Shown piece by piece: positions 21,101 to 34,400 of a stretch of 64,000 nt of DNA. The stretch's first letter is position 1. Each line of letters opens with the position of its first letter. The stretch is from NCBI GenBank assembly GCA_033807775.1, contig JAWVWS010001048.1, forward strand, positions 151,379-215,378. Direction: 5' to 3'. The stretch is from Saussurea involucrata. Its lineage: Eukaryota; Streptophyta; Magnoliopsida; Asterales; Asteraceae. Below the pieces are notes generated by a model. That model did not search any database. It worked only from the letters and a program-made list of their open reading frames with translations, and had not been told where the DNA came from. A program made the position numbers and the translations under genes.

Positions 21101-22667
21101 GGTCGGGTTCATCGGGTTTCGGACTTAGATCTAAGCATAAAGTTCTGTTTGTTGCAAAATCCGTATAAAATCACTCACTCATTAGTCTGATTGAGGTGTA
21201 TAATATATCGATGGAAAGCTCTCTGTGTCTAGAACAACTTTGTAGTTTACAACGAGATCTAATTGTGACTTTAAGGGGCTAGAAATAATGTATTTCCAAA
21301 ACTGGTCATGTTAAAACGGGTTTTGCGCACTGTTTTTGTAAAATTCATATAAAATTGGTCATTGATCCAAAAAATATGCATTTTAGACGATTAGATTCCT
21401 AAGAAATAGTAGTACGTTTTTAATTTAGATGTCAAATCTTAATTTGTTCTCTAAGTATGGGTAAATCGTCAAAACGCTTGTAGGACGGAAGCTGTAACTT
21501 TTCAAAGTTGTTTTCTACTAAAAACTAGGGGTGAGCATCGGTCGGGTCGGGTCGGGCCGAAAAACCCCCATCCCGATCGGGTTTTAGGTGGACAAAACAG
21601 GCCCCGAAACCCTTCCTAAGTAAAGTTCGAGTTTTGGACTTTGGGTCTAATCGGTTTTCGGGTTCATCGGGTTTCGGACTTAGATCTAAGCATAAAGTTC
21701 TGTTTGTTGAAAAATTCGTATAAAATCACTCACTCATTGGTCTGATTGAGGTGTATAATATATCGATGGAAAGCTCTCTGTGTCTAGAACAACTTTCTAG
21801 TTTACAACGAGATCTAATTGCGACTTTAAGGGGCTCGAAATAATGTATTTCCAAAACTGGTCATGTTAAAACGGGTTTTGCGCACTGTTTTTGTAAAATT
21901 CATATAAAATTGGTCATTGATCCAAAAAATATGCATTTTAGACGATTATATTCCTAAGAAATAGTAGTACGTTTTTAATTTAGATGTCAAATCTTAATTT
22001 GTTCTCTAAGTATGGGTAAATCGTCAAAACGCTTGTAGGACGGAAGCTGTAACTTTTCAAAGTTGTTTTCTACTAAAAACTTGGGGTGAGCATCGGTCGG
22101 GTCGGGTCGGGCCGAAAAACCCCCATCCCGATCGGGTTTTGGGTGGACAAAACAGTCCCCAAAACCCTTCCTAAGTAAAGTTCGAGTTTTGGACTTTGAG
22201 TCTAATCGGTTTTCGGGTTCATCGGGTCGGGTTCATCGGGTCGGGTTCATCGGGTTTCGGACTTAGATCTAAGCATAAAGTTCTGTTTGTTGAAAAATCC
22301 GTATAAAATCACTCACTCATTGGTCTGATAGAGGTGTATAATATATCGATGTAAAGCTCTCTGTGTCTAGAACAACTTTCTAGTTTACAACGAGATCTAA
22401 TTGCGACTTTAAGGGGCTCGAAATAATGTATTTCCAAAACTGGTCATGTTAAAACGGGTTTTGCGCGCTGTTTTTGTAAAATTCATATAAAATTGGTCAT
22501 TGATCCAAAAAATATGCATTTTATACGATTAGATTCTAAGAAATAGTAGTACGTTTTTAATTTAGATTTCAAATCTTAATTTGTTCTCTAAGTATGGGTA
22601 AATCGTCAAAACGCTTGTCGGACGGAAGCTGTAACTTTTCAAAGTTGTTTTCTACTAAAAACTAGGG
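18135..22667 (+). repeat. Satellite, tetramer higher-order repeat (about 2.25 kb)
   Basis: Monomer lengths run 569, 574, 555, 555 from 18135 and 569, 574, 555, 582 from 20388. The 574 members (18704 and 20957) share GGGTCAGGTCGGGCCGGGCC with a following AAAAA, and are followed by TTAGTCTGATTG and GGGGCTAGAAATAATG. The 555 members have only one copy of the 14-bp subrepeat. The 582 member has three. Confidence 0.82.
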
Positions 22668-25492
22668 GTGAGCATCGGTCGGGTCGGGTCGGGCCGAAAA
22701 ACCCACATCCCGATCGGGTTTTGGGTGGACAAAACAGGCCCCGAAACCCTTCCTAAGTAAAGTTCGAGTTTCGGACTTTGGGTCTAATCGGTTTTCAGGT
22801 TCATCGGGTTTCGGACTTAGATCTAAGCATAAAGTTCTGTTTGTTGAAAAATCCGTAACAAATCACTCACTCATTGGTCTGATTGAGGTGTATAATATAT
22901 CGATGGAAAGCTCTCTGTGTCTAGAACAACTTTCTAGTTTACAACGAGATCTAATTGCGAATTTAAGGGGCTCGAAATAATGTATTTCCAAAACTGGTCA
23001 TGTTAAAACGGGTTTTGCGCACTGTTTTTGTAAAATTCATATAAAATTGGTCATTGATCCAAAAAATATGCATTTTAGACGATTAGATTCCTAAGAAATA
23101 GTAGTACGTTTTTAATTTATATGTCAAATCTTAATTTGTTCTCTAAGTATGGGTAAATCGTCAAAATGCTTGTAGGACGGAAGCTGTAACTTTTCAAAGT
23201 TGTTTTCTACTAAAAACTAGGGGTGAGCATCGGTCGGGTCGGGTCGGGCCGGGCCGAAAAACCCCCATCCCGATCGGGTTTTGGGTGGACAAAACAGGCC
23301 CCGAAACCCTTCCTAAGTAAAGTTCGAGTTTCGGACTTTGGGTCTAATCGGTTTTCGGGTTCATCGGGTCGGGTTCATCGGGTTTCGGACTTAGATCTAA
23401 GCATAAAGTTCTGTTTGTTGAAAAATCCGTATAAACTCACTCACTCATTGGTCTGATTGAGGTGTATAATATATCGATGGAAAGCTCTCTGTGTCTAGAA
23501 CAACTTTCTAGTTTACAACGAGATCTAATTGCGACTTTAAGGGGCTCGAAATAATGTATTTCCAAAACTGGTCATGTTAAAACGGGTTTTGCGCACTGTT
23601 TTTGTAAAATTCATATAAAATTGGTCATTGATCCAAAAAATATGCATTTTAGACGATTAGATTCCTAAGAAATAGTAGTACGTTTTTAATTTAGATGTAA
23701 AATCTTAATTTGTTCTCTAAGTATGGGTAAATCGTCAAAACGCTTGTAGGACGGAAGCTGTAACTTTTCAAAGTTGTTTTCTACTAAAAACTAGGGGTGA
23801 GCATCGGTCGGGTTGGGTCGGGCCGAAAACCCACCATCCCGATCGGGTTTTGGGTGGACAAAACAGGCCCCGAAACCCTTCCTAGTAATGTTCGAGTTTC
23901 GGACTTTGGGTCTAATCTGTTTTCGGGTTCATCGGGTCGGGTTCATCGGGTTTCGGACTTAGATCTAAGCATAAAGTTCTGTTTGTTGAAAAATCCGTAT
24001 AAAATCACTCACTCATTGGTCTGATTGAGCTGTATAATATATCGATGGAAAGCTCTCTGTGTCTAGAACAACTTTCTAGTTTACAACGAGATCTAATTGC
24101 GACTTTAAGGGGCTCGAAATAATGTATTTCCAAAACTGGTCATGTTAAAACGGGTTTTGCGCACTGTTTTTGTAAAATTCATATAAAATTGTTCATTGAT
24201 CCAAAAAATATGCATTTTAGACGATTAGATTCCTAAGAAATAGTAGTACGTTTTTAATTTAGATGTCAAATCTTAATTTGTTCTCTAAGTATGGGTATAT
24301 CGTCAAAACGCTTGTAGGACGGAAGCTGTAACTTTTCAAAGTTGTTTTCTACTAAAAACTAGGGGTGAGCATCGGTCGGGTCGGGTCGGGCCGAAAAACC
24401 CCCATCCCGATCGGGTTTTGGGTGGAAAAAACAGGCCCCGAAACCCTTCCTAAGTAAAGTTCGAGTTTCGGACTTTGGGTCTAATCGGTTTTCGGGTTCA
24501 TCGGGTCGGGTTCATCGGGTTTCGGAATTAGATCTAAGCATAAAGTTCTGTTTGTTGAAAAATCCGTATAAAATCACTCACTCATTGGTCTGATTGAGGT
24601 GTATAATATATCGATGGAAAGCTCTCTGTGTCTAGAACAACTTTCTAGTTTACAACGAGATCTAATTGCGACTTTAAGGGGCTCGAAATAATGTATTTCC
24701 AAAACTGGTCATGTTAAAACGGGTTTTGCGCACTGTTTTTGTAAAATTCATATAAAATTGGTCATTGATCCAAAAAATATGCATTTTAGACGATTAGATT
24801 CCTAAGAAATAGTAGTACGTTTTTAATTTAGATGTAAAATCTTAATTTGTTCTCTAAGTATGGGTAAATCGTCAAAACGCTTGTAGGACGGAAGCTGTAA
24901 CTTTTCAAAGTTGTTTTCTACTAAAAACTAGGGGTGAGCATCGGTCGGGTCGGGTCGGGTCGGGCCGAAAAACCCCCATCCCGATCGGGTTTTGGGTGGA
25001 CAAAACAGGCCCCGAAACCCTTCCTAAGTAAAGTTCGAGTTTCGGACTTTGGGTCTAATCGGTTTTCGGGTTCATCGGGTTTCGGACATAGATCTAAGCA
25101 TAAAGTTCTGTTTGTTGAAAAATCCGTATAAAATCACTCACTCATTGGTCTGATTGAGGTGTATAATATATCGATGGAAAGCTCTCTGTGTCTAGAACAA
25201 CTTTCTAGTTTACAACGAGATCTAATTGCGACTTTAAGGGGCTCGAAATAATGTATTTCCAAAACTGGTCATGTTAAAACGGGTTTTGCGCACTGTTTTT
25301 TTAAAATTCATATAAAATTGGTCATTGATCCAAAAAATATGCATTTTATACGATTAGATTCTAAGAAATAGTAGTACGTTTTTAATTTAGATTTCAAATC
25401 TTAATTTGTTCTCTAAGTATGGGTAAATCGTCAAAACGCTTGTAGGACGGAAGCTGTAATTTTTCAAAGTTGTTTTCTACTAAAAACTAGGG

Positions 25493-28400
25493 GTGAGCAT
25501 CGGTCGGGTCAGGTCGGGCCGGGCCGAAAAACCCCCATCCCGATCGGGTTTTGGGTGGACAAAACAGGCCCCGAAACCCTTCCTAAGTAAAGGTCGAGTT
25601 TCGGACTTTGGGTCTAATCGGTTTTCGGGTTCATCGGGTCGGGTTCATCGGGTTTCGAACTTAGATCTAAGCATAAAGTTCTGTTTGTTGAAAAATCCGT
25701 ATAAAATCACTCACTCATTGGTCTGATTGAGGTGTATAATATATCGATGGAAAGCTTTCTGTGTCTAGAACAACTTTCTAGTTTACAACGAGATCTAATT
25801 GTGACTTTAAGGGGCTAGAAATAATGTATTTCCAAAACTGGTCATGTTAAAACGGGTTTTGCGCACTGTTTTTGTAAAATTCATATAAAATTGGTCATTG
25901 ATCCAAAAAATATGCATTTTAGACGATTAGATTCCTAAGAAATAGTAGTACGTTTTTAATTTAGATGTCAAATCTTAATTTGTTCTCTAAGTATGGGTAA
26001 ATCGTCAAAACGCTTGTAGGACGGAAGCTGTAACTTTTCAATGTTGTTTTCTACTAAAAACTAGGGGTGAGCATCGGTCGGGTCGGGTCGGGCCGAAAAA
26101 CCCCCATCCCGATCGGGTTTTGCGTGGACAAAACAGGCCCCGAAACCCTTCCTAAGTAAAGTTCGAGTTTCGGACTTTGGATCTAATCGGTTTTCGGGTT
26201 CATCGGGTCGGGTTCATCGGGTTTCGCACTTAGATCTAAGCATAAAGTTATGTTTGTTGAAAAATCCGTATAAAATCACTCACTCATTGGTCTGATTGAG
26301 ATGTATAATATATCGATGGAAAGCTCTCTGTGTCTAGAACAACCTTCTAGTTTACAACGAGATCTAATTGCGACTTTAAGGGGCTCGAAATAATGTATTT
26401 CCAAAACTGGTCAAGTTAAAACGGGTTTTGCGCACTGTTTTTGTAAAATTCATATAAAATTGGTCATTGATCCAAAAAATATGCATTTTAGACGATTAGA
26501 TTCCTAAGAAATAGTAGTACGTTTTTAATTTAGATGTCAAATCTTAATTTGTTCTCTAAGTATGGGTAAATCGTCAAAACGCTTGTAGGACGGAAGCTGT
26601 AACTTTTCAAAGTTGTTTTCTACTAAAAACTTGGGGTGAGCATCGGTCGGGTCGGGTCGGGCCGAAAAACCCCCATCCCGATCGGGTTTTGGGTGGACAA
26701 AACAGGCCCCGAAACCCTTCCTAAGTAAAGTTCGAGTTTCGGACTTTGGGTCTAATCGGTTTTCGGGTTCATCGGGTCGGGTTCATCGGGTTTCGGACTT
26801 AGATCTAAGCATAAAGTTCTGTTTGTTGAAAAATCCGTATAAAATCACTCACTCATTGGTCTGATTGAGGTGTATAATATATCGATGGAAAGCTCTCTGT
26901 GTCTAGAACAACTTTCAAGTTTACAACGAGATCTAATTGCGACATTAAGGGGCTCGAAATAATGTATTTCCAAAACTGGTCATGTTAAAACGGGTTTTGC
27001 GCACTGTTTTTGTAAAATTCATATAAAATTGGTCATTGATCCAAAAAATATGCATTTTAGACGATTAGATTCCTAAGAAATAGTAGTACGTTTTTAATTT
27101 AGATGTCAAATCTTAATTTGTTCTCTAAGTATGGGTAAATCGTCAAAACGCTTGTAGGACGGAAGCTGTAACTTTTCAAAGTTGTTTTCTACTAAAAACT
27201 AGGGGTGAGCATCGGTCGGGTCGGGTCGGGCCGAAAACCCCCCATCCCGATCGGGTTTTGGGTGGACAAAACAGGCCCCGAAACCCTTCCTAAGTAATGT
27301 TCGAGTTTCGGACTTTGGGTCTAATCTGTTTTCGGGTTCATCGGGTCGGGTTCATCGGGTTTCGGACTTAGATCTAAGCATAAAGTTATGTTTGTTGAAA
27401 AATCCGTATAAAATCACTCACTCATTGGTCTGATTGAGCTGTATAATATATCGATGGAAAGCTCTCTGTGTCTAGAACAACTTTCTAGTTTACAACGAGA
27501 TCTAATTGCGACTTTAAGGGGCTCGAAATAATGTATTTCCAAAACTGGTCATGTTAAAACGGGTTTTGCGCACTGTTTTTGTAAAATTCATATAAAATTG
27601 GTCATTGATCCAAAAAATATGCATTTTAGACGATTAGATTCCTAAGAAATAGTAGTACGTTTTTAATTTAGATGTCAAATCTTAATTTGTTTTCTAAGTA
27701 TGGGTATATCGTCAAAACGCTTGTAGGACGGAAGCTGTAACTTTTCAAAGTTGTTTTCTACTAAAAACTAGGGGTGAGCATCGGTCGGGCCGGGTCGGGC
27801 CGAAAAACCCCCATCCCGATCGGGTTTTGGGTGGACAAAACAGGCCCCGAAACCCTTCCTAAGTAAAGTTCGAGTTTCGGACTTTGGGTCTAATCGGTTT
27901 TCGGGTTCATCGGGTCGGGTTCATCGGGTTTCGGACTTAGATCTAAGCATAAAGTTCTGTTTGTTGAAAAATCCGTATAAAATCACTCACTCATTGGTCT
28001 GATTGAGGTGTATAATATATCGATGGAAAGCTCTCTGTGTCTAGAACAACTTTCTAGTTTACAACGAGATCTAATTGCGACTTTAAGGGGCTCGAAATAA
28101 TGTATTTCCAAAACTGGTCATGTTAAAACGGGTTTTGCGCACTGTTTTTGTAAAATTCATATAAAATTGGTCATTGATCCAAAAAATATGCATTTTAGAC
28201 GATTAGATTCCTAAGAAATAGTAGTACGTTTTTAATTTAGATGTCAAATCTTAATTTGTTCTCTAAGTATGGGTAAATCGTCAAAACGCTTGTAGGACGG
28301 AAGCTGTAACTTTTCAAAGTTGTTTTCTACTAAAAACTAGGGGTGAGCATCGGTCGGGTCGGGTCGGGCCGGGCCGAAAAACCCCCATCCCTATCGGGTT

Positions 28401-31400
28401 TTGGGTGGACAAAACAGGCCCCGAAACCCTTCCTAAGTAAAGTTCGAGTTTCGGACTTTGGGTCTAATCGGTTTTCGGGTTCATCGGGTCGGGTTCATCG
28501 GGTTTCGGACATAGATCTAAGCATAAAGTTCTGTTTGTTGAAAAATCCGTATAAAATCACTCACTCATTGGTCTGATTGAAGTGTATAATATATCGATGG
28601 AAAGCTCTCTGTGTCTAGAACAACTTTCTAGTTTACAACGAGATCTAATTGCGACTTTAAGGGGCTCGAAATAATGTATTTCCAAAACTGGTCATGTTAA
28701 AACGGGTTTTGCGCACTGTTTTTGTAAAAGTCATATAAAATTGGTCATTGATCCAAAAAATATGCATTTTAGACGATTAGATTCCTAAGAAATAGTAGTA
28801 CGTTTTTAATTTAGATGTCAAATCTTAATTTGTTCTCTAAGTATGGGTAAATCGTCAAAACGCTTGTAGGACGGAAGCTGTAACTTTTCAAAGTTGTTTT
28901 CTACGAAAAACTAGGGGTGAGCATCGGTCGGGTCAGGTCGGGCCGGGCCGAAAAACCCCCATCCCGATCGGGTTTTGGGTGGACAAAACAGGCCCCGAAA
29001 CCCTTCCTAAGTAAAGTTCGAGTTTCGGACTTTGGGTCTAATCGGTTTTCGGGTTCATCGGGTCGGGTTCATCGGGTTTCGAACTTAGATCTAAGCATAA
29101 AGTTCTGTTTGTTGAAAAATCCGTATAAAATCACTCACTCATTGGTCTGATTGAGGTGTATAATATATCGATGGAAAGCTCTCTGTGTCTAGAACAACTT
29201 TCTAGTTTACAACGAGATCTAATTGTGACTTTAAGGGGCTAGAAATAAAGTATTTCCAAAACTGGTCATGTTAAAACGGGTTTTGCGCACTGTTTTTGTA
29301 AAATTCATATAAAATTGGTCATTGATCCAAAAAATATGCATTTTAGACGATTAGATTCCTAAGAAATAGTAGTACGTTTTTAATTTAGATGTCAAATCTT
29401 AATTTGTTCTCTAAGTATGGGTAAATCGTCAAAAAGCTTGTAGGACGGAAGCTGTAACTTTTCAAAGTTGTTTTCTACTAAAAACTAGGGGTGAGCATCG
29501 GTCGGGCCGAAAAACCCCCATCCCGATCGGGTTTTGGGTGGACAAAACAGGCCCCGAAACCCTTCCTAAGTAAAGTTCGAGTTTCGGACTTTGGGTCTAA
29601 TCGGTTTTCGGGTTCATCGGGTCGGGTTCATCGGGTTTCGCACTTAGATCTAAGCATAAAGTTATGTTTGTTGAAAAATACGTATAAAATCACTCACTCA
29701 TTGGTCTGATTGAGGTGTATAATATATCGATGGAAAGCTCTCTGTGTCTAGAACAACCTTCTAGTTTACAACGAGATCTAATTGCGACTTTAAGGGGCTC
29801 GAAATAATGTATTTCCAAAACTGGTCATGTTAAAACGGGTTTTGCGCACTGTTTTTGTAAAATTCATATAAAATTGGTCATTGATCCAAAAAATATGCAT
29901 TTTAGACGATTAGATTCCTAAGAAATAGTAGTACGTTTTTAATTTAGATGTAAAATCTTAATTTGTTCTTAAGTATGGGTAAATCGTCAAAACGCTTGTA
30001 GGACGGAAGCTGTAACTTTTCAAAGTTGTTTTCTACTAAAAACTAGGGGTGAGCATCGGTCGGGTCGGGTCGGGTCGGGCCGAAAAACCCCCATCCCTAT
30101 CGGGTTTTGGGTGGACAAAACAGGCCCCGAAACCCTTCCTAAGTAAAGTTCGAGTTTCGGACTTTGGGTCTAATCGGTTTTCGGGTTCATCGGGTCGGGT
30201 TCATCGGGTTTCGGACATAGATCTAAGCATAAAGTTCTGTTTGTTGAAAAATCCGTATAAAATCACTCACTCATTGGTCTGATTGAGGTGTATAATATAT
30301 CGATGGAAAGCTCTCTGTGTCTAGAACAACTTTCTAGTTTACAACGAGATCTAATTGCGACTTTAAGGGGCTCGAAATAATGTATTTCCAAAACTGGTCA
30401 TGTTAAAACGGGTTTTGCGCACTGTTTTTGTAAAATTCATATAAAATTGGTCATTGATCCAAAAAATATGCATTTTAGACGATTAGATTCCTAAGAAATA
30501 GTAGTACGTTTTTAATTTAGATGTCAAATCTTAATTTGTTCTCTAAGTATGGGTAAATCGTCAAAACGCTTGTAGGACGGAAGCTGTAACTTTTCAAAGT
30601 TGTTTTCTACGAAAAACTAGGGGTGAGCATCGGTCGGGTCAGGTCGGGCCGGGCCGAAAAACCCCCATCCCGATCGGGTTTTGGGTGGACAAAACAGGCC
30701 CCGAAACCCTTCCTAAGTAAAGTTCGAGTTTCGGACTTTGGGTCTAATCGGTTTTCGGGTTCATCGGGTCGGGTTCATCGGGTTTCGAACTTAGATCTAA
30801 GCATAAAGTTCTGTTTGTTGAAAAATCCGTATAAAATCACTCACTCATTGGTCTGATTGAGGTGTATAATATATCGATGGAAAGCTCTCTGTGTCTAGAA
30901 CAACTTTCTAGTTTACAACGAGATCTAATTGTGACTTTAAGGGGCTAGAAATAAAGTATTTCCAAAACTGGTCATGTTAAAACGGGTTTTGCGCACTGTT
31001 TTTGTAAAATTCATATAAAATTGGTCATTGATCCAAAAAATATGCATTTTAGACGATTAGATTCCTAAGAAATAGTAGTACGTTTTTAATTTAGATGTCA
31101 AATCTTAATTTGTTCTCTAAGTATGGGTAAATCGTCAAAAAGCTTGTAGGACGGAAGCTGTAACTTTTCAAAGTTGTTTTCTACTAAAAACTAGGGGTGA
31201 GCATCGGTCGGGTCGGGTCGGGCCGAAAAACCCCCATCCCGATCGGGTTTTGGGTGGACAAAACAGGCCCCGAAACCCTTCCTAAGTAAAGTTCGAGTTT
31301 CGTACTTTGGGTCTAATCGGTTTTCGGGTTCATCGGGTCGGGTTCATCGGGTTTCGCACTTAGATCTAAGCATAAAGTTATGTTTGTTGAAAAATACGTA

Positions 31401-34400
31401 TAAAATCACTCACTCATTGGTCTGATTGAGGTGTATAATATATCGATGGAAAGCTCTCTGTGTCTAGAACAACCTTCTAGTTTACAACGAGATCTAATTG
31501 CGACTTTAAGGGGCTCGAAATAATGTATTTCCAAAACTGGTTATGTTAAAACGGGTTTTGCGCACTGTTTTTGTAAAATTCATATAAAATTGGTCATTGA
31601 TCCAAAAAATATGCATTTTAGACGATTAGATTCCTAAGAAATAGTAGTACGTTTTTAATTTAGATGTAAAATCTTAATTTGTTCTCTAAGTATGGGTAAA
31701 TCGTCAAAACGCTTGTAGGACGGAAGCTGTAACTTTTCAAAGTTGTTTTCTACTAAAAACTAGGGGTGAGCATCGGTCGGGTCGGGTCGGGTCGGGCCGA
31801 AAAACCCCCATCCCGATCGGGTTTTGGGTGGCAAAACAGGCCCCGAAACCCTTCCTAAGTAAAGTTCGAGTTTCGGACTTTGGGTCTAATCGGTTTTCGG
31901 GTTCATCGGGTCGGGTTCATCGGGTTTCGGACATAGATCTAAGCATAAAGTTCTGTTTGTTGAAAAATCCATATAAAATCACTCACTCATTGGTCTGATT
32001 GAGGTGTATAATATATCGATGGAAAGCTCTCTGTGTCTAGAACAACTTTCAAGTTTACAACGAGATCTAATTGCGACTTTAAGGGGCTCGAAATAATATA
32101 TTTCCAAAACTGGTCATGTTAAAACGGGTTTTGCGCACTGTTTTTTTAAAATTCATATAAAATTGGTCATTGATCCAAAAAATATGCATTTTAGACGATT
32201 AGATTCCTAAGAAATAGTAGTACGTTTTTAATTTAGATGTCAAATCTTAATTTGTTATCTAAGTATGGGTAAATCGTCAAAACGCTTATAGGACGGAAGC
32301 TGTAATTTTTCAAAGTTGTTTTCTACTAAAAACTAGGGGTGAGCATCGGTCGGGTCAGGTCGGGCCGGGCCGAAAAACCCCCATCCCGATCGGGTTTTGG
32401 GTGGACAAAACTGGCCCCGAAACCCTTCCTAAGTAAAGTTCGAGTTTCGGACTTTGGGTCTAATCGGTTTTCGGGTTCATCGGGTCAGGTTCATCGGGTT
32501 TCGGACATAGATCTAAGCATAAAGTTCTGTTTGTTGAAAAATCCGTATAAAATCACTCACTCATTGGTCTGATTGAGGTGGATAATATATCGATGGAAAG
32601 CTCTCTGTGTCTAGAACAACTTTCTAGTTTACAACGAGATCTAATTGCGACTTTAAGGGGCTCGAAATAATGTATTTCCAAAACTGGTCATGTTAAAACG
32701 GGTTTTGCGCACTGTTTTTTTAAATTTCATATAAAATTGGTCATTGATCCAAAAAATATGCATTTTAGACGATTAGATTCCTAAGAAATAGTAGTACGTT
32801 TTTAATTTAGATGTCAAATCTTAATTTGTTCTCTAAGTATGGGTAAATCGTCAAAACGCTTGTAGGACGGAAGCTGTAATTTTTCAAAGTTGTTTTCTAC
32901 TAAAAACTAGGGGTGAGCATCGGTCGGGTCAGGTCGGGCCGGGCCGAAAAACCCCCATCCCGATCGGGTTTTGGGTGGACAAAACAGGCCCCGAAACCCT
33001 TCCTAAGTAAAGTTCGAGTTTCGGACTTTGGGTCTAATCGGTTTTCGGGTTCATCGGGTCGGGTTCATCGGGTTTCGAACTTAGATCTAAGCATAAAGTT
33101 CTGTTTGTTGAAAAATCCGTATAAAATCACTCACTCATTGGTCTGATTGAGGTGTATAATATATCGATGGAAAGCTTTCTGTGTCTAGAACAACTTTCTA
33201 GTTTACAACGAGATCTAATTGTGACTTTAAGGGGCTAGAAATAATGTATTTCCAAAACTGGTCATGTTAAAACGGGTTTTGCGCACTGTTTTTGTAAAAT
33301 TCATATAAAATTGGTCATTGATCCAAAAAATATGCATTTTAGACGATTAGATTCCTAAGAAATAGTAGTACGTTTTTAATTTAGATGTCAAATCTTAATT
33401 TGTTCTCTAAGTATGGGTAAATCGTCAAAACGCTTGTAGGACGGAAGCTGTAACTTTTCAAAGTTGTTTTCTACTAAAAACTTGGGGTGAGCATCGGTCG
33501 GGTCGGGTCGGGCCGAAAAACCCCCATCCCGATCGGGTTTTGGGTGGACAAAACAGGCCCCGAAACCCTTCCTAAGTAAAGTTCGAGTTTCGGACTTTGG
33601 GTCTAATCGGTTTTCGGGTTCATCGGGTCGGGTTCATCGGGTTTCGGACTTAGATCTAAGCATAATGTTCTGTTTGTTGAAAAATCCGTATAAAATCACT
33701 CACTCATTGGTCTGATTGAGGTGTATAATATATCGATGGAAAGCTCTCTGTGTCTAGAACAACTTTCTAGTTTACAACGAGATCTAATTGCGACTTTAAG
33801 GGGCTCGAAATAATGTATTTCCAAAACTGGTCATGTTAAAACGGGTTTTGCGCACTGTTTTTGTAAAATTCATATAAAATTGGTCATTGATCCAAAAAAT
33901 ATGCATTTTAGACGATTAGATTCCTAAGAAATAGTAGTACGTTTTTAATTTAGATGTAAAATCTTAATTTGTTCTCTAAGTATGGTTAAATCGTCAAAAC
34001 GCTTGTAGGACGGAAGCTGTAACTTTTCAAAGTTGTTTTCTACTAAAAACTAGGGGTGAGCATCGGTCGGGTCGGGTCGGGCCGAAAACCCCCTATCCCG
34101 ATCGGGTTTTGCGTGGACAAAACAGGCCCCGAAACCCTTCCTAAGTAATGTTCGAGTTTCGGACTTTGGGTCTAATCTGTTTTCGGGTTCATCGGGTCGG
34201 GTTCATCGGGTTTCGGACATAGATCTAAGCATAAAGTTATGTTTGTTGAAAAATCCGTATAAAATCACTCACTCATTGGTCTGATTGAGCTGTATAATAT
34301 ATCGATGGAAAGCTCTCTGTGTCTAGAACAACTTTCTAGTTTACAACGAGATCTAATTGCGACTTTAAGGGGCTCGAAATAATGTATTTCCAAAACTGGT

